Of a DNA stretch of 12,091 nt, positions 5,889 to 12,091 are shown one piece after another (position 1 is the first letter of the stretch; every line of letters starts with the position of its first letter). This DNA is from Tannockella sp964369175 (lineage in GTDB: Bacteria > Bacillota_I > Bacilli_A > Erysipelotrichales > Coprobacillaceae), in the NCBI GenBank assembly GCA_964369175.1, contig CAYJEM010000063.1, forward strand, positions 1 through 12,091, written 5' to 3'. The position numbers were made by a program, and so were the translations under genes. The notes under the pieces were generated by a model. The model had not been told where the DNA came from, ran no database searches, and saw nothing but the letters and a program-made list of their open reading frames with translations.

Positions 5889-6290
5889 ATGAAATTAATA
5901 CAATTAGAGTTTGTAAGAGATAATCTTCCACCAGGGTGGTTGCCATATTATATATATGAAATTGCAGTTAATCAAGAGATTGTTGGAAAGATTACGTTAC
6001 GTTGTGGTGATAATCAAGAACGTTACTATGATGGTCATGTAGGCTACCATATCGATGAAAACTATCGAGGTAATGGATATGGGTATCAAGCATTATTGCT
6101 TATAGGCAACGTAGCGATGAGTAAAGGATTTAAACAATTAATACTTACATGTGATCCTGATAATATTTACTCCAAAAAGATAATTGAAAAAGTAGGTATT
6201 TATCTTGAAACAAAAACGATACCAAAGAATCAAAAAAAGAACTTTACTAAAGCGGAAATAAGTAAAGATATTTATATTTGGAATTTATAG
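5889..6290 (+). CDS. GNAT family N-acetyltransferase
   Basis: The protein has 133 residues, a single GNAT domain. Motif A with the acetyl-CoA pyrophosphate loop is HVGYHIDENYRGNGYGYQAL (about 50-69), where RGNGYG matches the R/Q-x-x-G-x-G/A consensus. The stretch LTCDPDNIYSKKIIEKVG near 96-113 is the usual motif B region, in which N and the following residues precede the last helix. The substrate cannot be told from sequence; members of this group modify small molecules or protein N-termini. A ribosome binding site AAGAGGTG lies 5 nt before the ATG. The stop is only 8 nt before sbcD, so the three genes are probably one transcript, with this gene first. A functional link with DNA repair is not implied by the family. 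Confidence 0.88.
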   Translation: MKLIQLEFVRDNLPPGWLPYYIYEIAVNQEIVGKITLRCGDNQERYYDGHVGYHIDENYRGNGYGYQALLLIGNVAMSKGFKQLILTCDPDNIYSKKIIEKVGIYLETKTIPKNQKKNFTKAEISKDIYIWNL

Positions 6291-6298
6291 GAGGTTAT

Positions 6299-7432
6299 AT
6301 GAAATTTATACATATTGGGGATATCCATATAGGAAAACTGCTGCATCAACAAAGCTTGTTAGATGTTCAAATAGATGCACTAAATCAGGTATTAGATTAT
6401 AGTGTAGCAAACAATGTTGATGTAATTGTAATGGCTGGTGATATTTATGATCGTAGTATTCCTAGTAAAGAAGCCGTAGAAGTGTTAGATAGCTTTTTAT
6501 CAAAAGCTATTTTTGAATTTAATAAAAAGGTAATTATGATAAGTGGAAATCATGATAGCAGTGAGCGTTTGGGATTTGTTAGTGATGTCCTTGCTTGCCA
6601 AGGGTTATATATTGTTGGAGTAGCCCCTAAAAAGCTTCAACCTATTGTGATTGATGATGTGTATTTTTATCCTGTTCCATTTTTTAAACCATCATATATA
6701 AAGGAAGTATTTAATGTAGATGTACACACATATCAAGATGCATTTGCATATTATTTAGAGCAACAGGATATTGATTATTCGAAAACAAATGTTTTAATTA
6801 CACACCAATTTATTGCAGGTAATAAAGAGGTTATTCGTAGTGAAAGCGAGTCTGTATTAAGTGTTGGTGGTAGTGAGATAATCGATGTCGGATTAGTAAG
6901 TGATTTTGATTATGTTGCATTAGGTCATATTCATGCTAGTCAAAAAGTTTCTAAGGAAACAATACGTTATAGTGGTAGTTTATTAAAATATTCCTTTGAT
7001 GAGGTAAAGCAAAAAAAAGGGATGGTTGAAGTTGTCATCGCCAATAAGAAAGTTGCATATAAAATTATTGAAATTAATCCAACATATGATGTATGTAAAT
7101 ATACTGGTTTGTATAAAGAGGTATTAAATGATGATTTTATTGAAAATAAAAATGATTTTATTTCTATTGAATTATTAGATGTTCATGTGATACCTCATGC
7201 AATTGATATGTTAAAAACGATATACCCTAATATCTTGCAAGTAAGTTATCCTAATTTGAAACATAAAGAGGTAATGAGTCAGACAAAAGCAGAAAATGGT
7301 TTTGAAAAAAAATCAACAATTTCACTCTTTGAAGAATTTTACAATAAAATCAAAGGTCATTCATTACCAAAAGAAGCCTATGACGCTATGGAAGATATCA
7401 TTGAAGGAGTGGATAATCATGAAACCAAATAA
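6299..7432 (+). CDS. sbcD: Exonuclease subunit SbcD (Mre11-like nuclease)
   Basis: SbcD is the manganese-dependent nuclease subunit of the SbcCD complex, which cleaves DNA hairpins and processes blocked double-strand ends. The protein has 377 residues. Start ATG 6299 follows AGGAGG with a 4-nt gap; a TTG seven codons earlier lies inside the GNAT gene and lacks a ribosome binding site. The calcineurin-like phosphodiesterase motifs are complete: GDIHIG (D8, H10), AGDIYDR (47-52, D48), SGNHDS (82-87, N84, H85), THQF (H169) and GHIH (209-212, H210, H212). The core is followed by YSGSLLKYSF and a C-terminal capping domain of about 150 residues. It overlaps sbcC by 14 nt, the usual arrangement for translational coupling of the two subunits. 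Confidence 0.96.
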   Translation: MKFIHIGDIHIGKLLHQQSLLDVQIDALNQVLDYSVANNVDVIVMAGDIYDRSIPSKEAVEVLDSFLSKAIFEFNKKVIMISGNHDSSERLGFVSDVLACQGLYIVGVAPKKLQPIVIDDVYFYPVPFFKPSYIKEVFNVDVHTYQDAFAYYLEQQDIDYSKTNVLITHQFIAGNKEVIRSESESVLSVGGSEIIDVGLVSDFDYVALGHIHASQKVSKETIRYSGSLLKYSFDEVKQKKGMVEVVIANKKVAYKIIEINPTYDVCKYTGLYKEVLNDDFIENKNDFISIELLDVHVIPHAIDMLKTIYPNILQVSYPNLKHKEVMSQTKAENGFEKKSTISLFEEFYNKIKGHSLPKEAYDAMEDIIEGVDNHETK

Positions 7433-10400
7433 AATAACAATTCAAGCATTTGGGCCATATGATGGTTTAATCGAAGTGGATTTTGATGTCTTTGATAATA
7501 AGGGGATGTTTTTAATAACTGGTCCAACTGGTGCTGGGAAAACAATGATATTTGATGCAATAGTGTATGCTATGTATGGTCAAACTAGTGGAAGTTTACG
7601 TCAAGTCGATCAGCTACGTTGCGATCATGCTTTAGATGAAGTGGCAAGTTACGTTGAATTAGAATTTTCAATTGCAAATAAACGCTACACTGTTAAGAGA
7701 ACGCCAAAATATCGTATATCAAATAGAAAAACAGATAAACAACCAACAGCAATTCTTTCTATGCCTAATGGAAAAATGGTTGAGGGGGTAAAAGAGGTAA
7801 CTGCAAAAATTGAAGATTTATTAAATATTGATGCAATGCAATTTAAGCAAATTGCAATGATTGCACAAGGTGAATTTACAAAACTTATTCATGCCTCAAG
7901 TGAGGAGCGAAGTAAGGTTTTAAGGAAGTTGTTTTCGACATACAAGTATGAAATGATAGAAGAACAAGTTCGTCAGATATATCGTATACACAAAGAAGAT
8001 TATGAGCGTTTGGCAACAAGTAAAAAAGCAATTCTCGGGCAAGATATCGAAGTTTCTGTAATAAAAGATACATTATGTACTTATGAAGTAGAATTAAAAC
8101 AAGTGCAAGCATGTTATGAAAAGCAAATAATAGAAAAAGAACAACAACAACATGTGATACAAAATATCCAAAACAACAATCAATTATTACAACAATACCA
8201 ACGATTAAAAGAGAAGCAAAGACAATTCATAGATAATCAAGCTAACTATACTAATATGGCTACACAAATTACGATGCTAAAAAAAGCTAAAGATATTTTA
8301 CCAATCTATAATCAAGTATTAGATAGCAACAAACAAAACAATGATATTCAAAATAGAATTCAAAAGGATGCACAAATACTCAAAGATTACAAAATTGAGT
8401 ATGAAAACAATAATGTTAAATACAGTAATATTCATTGCATTAATGATACTATTCAAAAATTGTTAAATAATAAAACAGAATTTGAAAATACTATTAAACG
8501 ATATGAACAATATCAAGAAATAAATGAGCAGTACCAAAAAGAATTAATGAAATATAATCAAGTATTAAAGCAAGAACAAAATATAACTAATAATATTCAA
8601 AGTAAGGAAGAAGCCTATCAAAAGGATGCAAACAAGGTTGCAACTTTAGTAGACCTTCTTCAAAAAGAGAAAACACTTGAAAATGAATATAAAGATATTA
8701 ATCAATATAAACTAAAAATACATACACTCAGTGATCAATTTGATAAGCTTCATAACATTGAAGAACAAAGTTTTATCTGTCGTGAAGAATATATGGCAGT
8801 TGAGGCAAAATACGAACAAGTAAATACGTTTTATTTAGATACTGAAAAGAAGTATTTACATATGCAAGCTGGCATTCTTGCAAGCGATTTACAAGCAAAT
8901 ACTCCATGCCCTGTTTGTGGTTCTTTAGAACATCCAACTCCAGCTAAAAATGCTGGTGAAGTTGATAAAGCGATGGTTGAAAAAGCACAAAAAAAATTAA
9001 AAATTGCAACGAAAAACAAAGAACAAAAATATAGTGAACTAATTGCTAAGAAGACTGAAGTTGGGGTGTTAGAAGAAAGTTTATCTCGTGATGCACTAAA
9101 TCTAGGATTACCTCAGGAATTGACAAAACAAGTATTTATTCAAACATTACGTGAAGTAACTAAAAAAGAACTTTATATTAAGAAACAATATGATAGTATG
9201 AGTAGTGAGATACAATATTTAAATAAGTTAAAAACAACAATGCAAAATACAAAAAAAGCAATTGAAAATCTTTATCAAACTCAAAAAGAGTGTAGTATAA
9301 ATACAAAAAATATATTCGTGGTCATGCAACAAATTAAAGGAAAAGTATCTTCTTATGAAGATATTCAAACTGTTAAAATCGAAGATATCCATAATCAGTA
9401 TATAGAAATTAAAAATGAGATTAAACGATTACAAGTTGAAGTTGAAACAATCACAAGTAATTACTATAATAGTCAAAAGCAATATCAAGAATATGACATA
9501 CGGTTAGAAGAATTATATCAACAAGAAAAAAATATAATTATACAACTACAAAATAAAGAAATCGAATTACATTCGATGCTTGATTCAATGAAACTAGACA
9601 AAGATATATTTTTGGAAGTTTGTAAAGATATTGATAAATTATCAAACCTAGAGTCAATATATCAACAATATTTAATTGACAAAGAGTTAAATGCAAGCCA
9701 AATCGAAACATTAGAAAAACAAATACAATCCATTACATACCAAGTGGTAGACATAGAGGAAGTAAAACTAGAACAATTAAATCTTAAAGTACAAGAGATT
9801 GATAAACAACGAACACACTTACATGGTAAAATTATGTCAATAAAGGAAACCTTAATTAATGTTGCAAGAATTGAGAATGAACTTGAAGTTGTGGAAGAAA
9901 AATATATTATGTATAACGATTTACTAGATATGGTTACAGGTAAAAATGAATATAAGTTATCTTTTGAAAGGTACGTATTGGCTGCTTATTTTGAAAATAT
10001 TTTGCTGTATGCAAATGTTTTACTAGCAAAAATGACACAAGGTAGATATCAATTATATCGACGTACAAATCGTGCTAAGGGGAATGCTAAACAAGGGCTA
10101 GATTTAGATGTATATGATATTGAAAGTGGGATGTATCGAGATGTAAAAACACTTTCAGGTGGTGAGTCTTTTAAAGCTTCACTAGCACTAGCATTAGGTC
10201 TTTCAAATATGATTCAAAGTCATGCTGGGGGGATTCATTTGCAAACGATTTTTATTGATGAAGGGTTTGGTACACTAGATAATGACTCTTTAGATCAAGC
10301 AATTGCTTGCTTAATGGAATCTCAAGGATCACAAAAATTAATTGGTTTAATATCTCATGTTAGTGAGTTAAAGCAGCGAATTGACAATAAAATTATTATT

Positions 10401-10445
10401 CAAAGAAAGCATCGTGAAAGTAGTATAACAATCGAAGTAATGTAA
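7419..10445 (+). CDS. sbcC: Exonuclease subunit SbcC (Rad50-like SMC ATPase)
   Basis: SbcC is the ATPase subunit that bridges and positions DNA for SbcD. I start it at ATG 7419 (1008 residues): AAGGAG lies 9 nt upstream, and MKPNKITIQAFGPY is the normal N-terminus. The open frame continues 41 codons upstream only within sbcD. The order is typical: Walker A GPTGAGKT (35-42), QGEF (150-153), long Gln/Lys/Glu-rich coiled coils on both sides of a zinc hook CPVC (C497, C500) almost at the centre, then signature LSGGES (912-917), Walker B FIDE (945-948), D-loop GTLD, and the H-loop histidine H980. The coiled-coil region explains the skewed amino acid content. No terminator is visible before the proS promoter, so some read-through is likely. 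Confidence 0.96.
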   Translation: MKPNKITIQAFGPYDGLIEVDFDVFDNKGMFLITGPTGAGKTMIFDAIVYAMYGQTSGSLRQVDQLRCDHALDEVASYVELEFSIANKRYTVKRTPKYRISNRKTDKQPTAILSMPNGKMVEGVKEVTAKIEDLLNIDAMQFKQIAMIAQGEFTKLIHASSEERSKVLRKLFSTYKYEMIEEQVRQIYRIHKEDYERLATSKKAILGQDIEVSVIKDTLCTYEVELKQVQACYEKQIIEKEQQQHVIQNIQNNNQLLQQYQRLKEKQRQFIDNQANYTNMATQITMLKKAKDILPIYNQVLDSNKQNNDIQNRIQKDAQILKDYKIEYENNNVKYSNIHCINDTIQKLLNNKTEFENTIKRYEQYQEINEQYQKELMKYNQVLKQEQNITNNIQSKEEAYQKDANKVATLVDLLQKEKTLENEYKDINQYKLKIHTLSDQFDKLHNIEEQSFICREEYMAVEAKYEQVNTFYLDTEKKYLHMQAGILASDLQANTPCPVCGSLEHPTPAKNAGEVDKAMVEKAQKKLKIATKNKEQKYSELIAKKTEVGVLEESLSRDALNLGLPQELTKQVFIQTLREVTKKELYIKKQYDSMSSEIQYLNKLKTTMQNTKKAIENLYQTQKECSINTKNIFVVMQQIKGKVSSYEDIQTVKIEDIHNQYIEIKNEIKRLQVEVETITSNYYNSQKQYQEYDIRLEELYQQEKNIIIQLQNKEIELHSMLDSMKLDKDIFLEVCKDIDKLSNLESIYQQYLIDKELNASQIETLEKQIQSITYQVVDIEEVKLEQLNLKVQEIDKQRTHLHGKIMSIKETLINVARIENELEVVEEKYIMYNDLLDMVTGKNEYKLSFERYVLAAYFENILLYANVLLAKMTQGRYQLYRRTNRAKGNAKQGLDLDVYDIESGMYRDVKTLSGGESFKASLALALGLSNMIQSHAGGIHLQTIFIDEGFGTLDNDSLDQAIACLMESQGSQKLIGLISHVSELKQRIDNKIIIQRKHRESSITIEVM

Positions 10446-10447
10446 GC

Positions 10448-10476
10448 TTGCAACAAGTAAATAGTTATAGTAGAAT
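10448..10476 (+). promoter_or_regulatory. Sigma-A type promoter of proS
   Basis: TTGCAA (10448-10453) and TAGAAT (10471-10476) are separated by 17 nt. Transcription should begin near 10483, giving a leader of about 40 nt. That is too short for a T-box, and none is visible. Confidence 0.65.
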
Positions 10477-10521
10477 ATACATGTTATAAAAAAGCAAGTA
10501 TAAATAGAGTAGGAGAATACA

Positions 10522-11961
10522 ATGGCAAAGAATATGAAAAATGATGCAATAACAGCAATGGAAGTCGATTTTGCACAGTGGTATACTGATGTATGTAGAA
10601 AAGCAGAGTTGATGGATTATAGTAGTGTAAAAGGGTGTATAATCTACCGTCCATATGGTTATGCAATGTGGGAACAAATTCAAAATTTTATGGATAAATT
10701 ATTTAAAGATACAGGACATGAAAATGTATATATGCCAATGTTAATTCCTGAATCTTTACTACAAAAAGAAGCAGATCATGTTGAAGGATTTGCACCTGAA
10801 TGTGCAGTTGTGACAAGAGGTGGTTTGGATGAATTGGAAGAAAACCTGATTATTCGTCCAACATCAGAAACATTATTTTGTGAGCACTATTCAAAAATAG
10901 TAAATTCTTATCGTGATTTACCAAAATTATATAATCAATGGTGTTCAGTAGTGCGTTGGGAAAAAACTACAAGACCATTTTTACGTGGATCAGAATTCTT
11001 ATGGCAAGAAGGACACACAATCCATGCAACAAAAGAAGAAGCTGTTAACGAAACTTTACAAATGCTTGGTATTTATGAGCGTACAGCTCGTGAGTTACTA
11101 GCAATCCCTGTAGTAACAGGACGTAAAACAGAAAAAGAAAAGTTTGCAGGAGCAGAAAAAACATATACAATCGAAGCATTAATGCATGATGGGAAAGCAT
11201 TACAATCAGGAACAAGTCACTATTTTGGACAAGGGTTTGCGAAAGCTTTTGATATTAAATTTTTATCAAAAGAAAATAAACAAGAATATGTGCATCAAAC
11301 ATCATGGGGTGTTTCAACACGTATGCTAGGTGCCATTATAATGGTTCATGGTGATAATAATGGACTAGTCCTGCCACCAAGAGTTGCACCTACACAAGTA
11401 GCAATTATCCCAATTCAACAACAAAAAGATGGAGTACTTGATAAAGCATATGAGCTTGAACAGCAATTAAAAGCTGCAGGAATACGTGTTAAAGTAGATG
11501 CAAGTGATAAATCACCAGGGTGGAAATTTGCAGAGGCAGAAATGCGCGGAATACCAGTGCGCTTAGAAATCGGACCAAAAGATATTGAAGCTGGAGTTTG
11601 TGTTCTTGCAAAACGTAATGATGGTACAAAAGAAAAATATAATCTTGATGACCAATTAACAACAACTGTTTCATCTATGTTAGATACAATTCATGATGAA
11701 ATGTATCAAAAAGCATTAGACTTTAAACAAGTTAATACACGCCAAGCTAACACCTATGAAGAGTTTAAAGACATTTTAGAAACAAAAGCTGGGTATATTA
11801 AATTTATGTGGTGTGGTGATGAAGCATGTGAAGTTAAAATTAAAGAGGATACAGGAGCGACAAGCCGTTGTATTCGAGAAGATGAAGAAGCATTTGGTGA
11901 TATTTGTCCAATTTGTGGTAAAAAAGCTCACCATGTCGTATATTTTGCAAAAGCATACTAA
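10522..11961 (+). CDS. proS: Prolyl-tRNA synthetase, archaeal/eukaryotic-like type
   Basis: This class II aminoacyl-tRNA synthetase charges tRNA-Pro with proline in the cytoplasm. The protein has 479 residues, the length of the archaeal/eukaryotic-like (type 3) form. It lacks the large editing insertion between motifs 2 and 3 found in the approximately 570-residue bacterial type. Motif 1 lies around 40-73 (YRPYGYAMWEQIQ...YMPML). Motif 2 is RWEKTTRPFLRGSEFLWQEG (145-164), motif 3 is GLVLPPRVAPTQV (281-293), and RPTSET (112-117) contributes to the proline pocket. The anticodon-binding domain spans about 293-400. The C-terminal domain carries cysteines C431, C436, C462 and C465, suited to a structural zinc, and ends in Tyr479, the typical terminal tyrosine of this type. 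AGGAGA lies 5 nt before the ATG. It has its own promoter and terminator. Confidence 0.96.
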   Translation: MAKNMKNDAITAMEVDFAQWYTDVCRKAELMDYSSVKGCIIYRPYGYAMWEQIQNFMDKLFKDTGHENVYMPMLIPESLLQKEADHVEGFAPECAVVTRGGLDELEENLIIRPTSETLFCEHYSKIVNSYRDLPKLYNQWCSVVRWEKTTRPFLRGSEFLWQEGHTIHATKEEAVNETLQMLGIYERTARELLAIPVVTGRKTEKEKFAGAEKTYTIEALMHDGKALQSGTSHYFGQGFAKAFDIKFLSKENKQEYVHQTSWGVSTRMLGAIIMVHGDNNGLVLPPRVAPTQVAIIPIQQQKDGVLDKAYELEQQLKAAGIRVKVDASDKSPGWKFAEAEMRGIPVRLEIGPKDIEAGVCVLAKRNDGTKEKYNLDDQLTTTVSSMLDTIHDEMYQKALDFKQVNTRQANTYEEFKDILETKAGYIKFMWCGDEACEVKIKEDTGATSRCIREDEEAFGDICPICGKKAHHVVYFAKAY

Positions 11962-11988
11962 AAAAGCAAAGAAATTCTTTGCTTTTTT
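11960..11988 (+). terminator. Intrinsic terminator after proS
   Basis: GCAAAG (11966-11971) and CTTTGC (11977-11982) form the stem around AAATT, flanked by six A and followed by six T. The A and T runs extend the stem, so it may also act on the opposite strand. Confidence 0.85.
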
Positions 11989-12005
11989 ATAAGGAGGAAG
12001 CTAAA

Positions 12006-12091
12006 ATGATGCAACGTAGTTTTGAACAAAGATATATTCCACTAGAGAAAGTTACAAATGCTCGAGATATGGGTGGATATGAAACAAGAGA
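12006..12091 (+). CDS. Probable tyrosine-protein phosphatase (5' part only)
   Basis: The frame opens at ATG 12006 behind AAGGAGG, 8 nt upstream, and runs off the window end. A second ATG follows directly at 12009. Only 28 codons are visible. The stretch PLEKVTNARDMGGYETR near 12-28 matches the N-terminal signature (N-x-R-D-x-G-G-Y) of the Y_phosphatase3 / protein tyrosine-serine phosphatase family, in which it precedes the catalytic domain. The catalytic HCxxGKDR loop lies outside the window and cannot be checked. The gene follows the proS terminator, so it is transcribed separately or by read-through; no separate promoter is seen in the short gap. Confidence 0.7.
   Translation, partial: MMQRSFEQRYIPLEKVTNARDMGGYETR

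Noticed and set aside
8831..9019. Minus-strand open frame across the zinc-hook region of sbcC
   Set aside because: It lies wholly inside a well-supported gene, has no ribosome binding site and resembles no known protein.
10446..10521. T-box or other amino-acid sensing leader for proS
   Set aside because: The predicted leader is about 40 nt and sbcC ends just upstream, leaving no room for a specifier stem, T-box sequence and terminator.
10465..10683. Minus-strand open frames over the start of proS
   Set aside because: They overlap the proS promoter and N-terminus and encode low-complexity Tyr/Leu/Ile/His-rich sequence, as expected of a shadow frame.

Overview
This window is AT-rich chromosomal DNA from a low-GC Gram-positive bacterium (Bacillota). 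It uses the standard genetic code, has strong AGGAGG-type ribosome binding sites, tightly packed same-strand genes, and intrinsic terminators with short stems and T tracts. The bacterial aromatic operon with a fused chorismate mutase/prephenate dehydratase, the archaeal/eukaryotic-type prolyl-tRNA synthetase and the Firmicute-like glycyl radical domain suggest a Clostridia- or Erysipelotrichia-like anaerobe. The exact taxon cannot be fixed from the sequence alone. All recognised genes lie on the + strand.

Region 1 (1-5087) is an aromatic amino acid operon: the last codons of a gene that is probably DAHP synthase, then aroB, aroA, aroC, pheA and aroK. It ends in a clear intrinsic terminator. 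Several neighbours overlap (aroA/aroC by 23 nt; aroC/pheA and pheA/aroK by ATGA), which implies translational coupling. Together they cover steps 1 (inferred), 2, 5, 6 and 7 of the shikimate pathway plus the two committed steps to phenylpyruvate. The dehydroquinase and shikimate dehydrogenase genes are not in the window.

Region 2 (5088-5888) holds one small monocistronic gene, 5232-5465. It encodes only the C-terminal glycyl radical domain of pyruvate formate-lyase, as a free 77-residue protein comparable to GrcA/YfiD but without that protein's N-terminal part. It has a near-consensus promoter carrying two inverted repeats, a strong ribosome binding site, and its own hairpin and terminator. 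I consider this the most interesting item in the window. It is followed by about 300 bases of AT-rich sequence without a supported gene.

Region 3 (5889-10445) is a three-gene unit: a GNAT acetyltransferase, sbcD and sbcC. The last two form the Mre11/Rad50-like nuclease that processes DNA ends and hairpins.

Region 4 (10446-12091) has a sigma-A type promoter, proS of the archaeal/eukaryotic type with its terminator, and the first 28 codons of a probable tyrosine phosphatase cut off by the window end.
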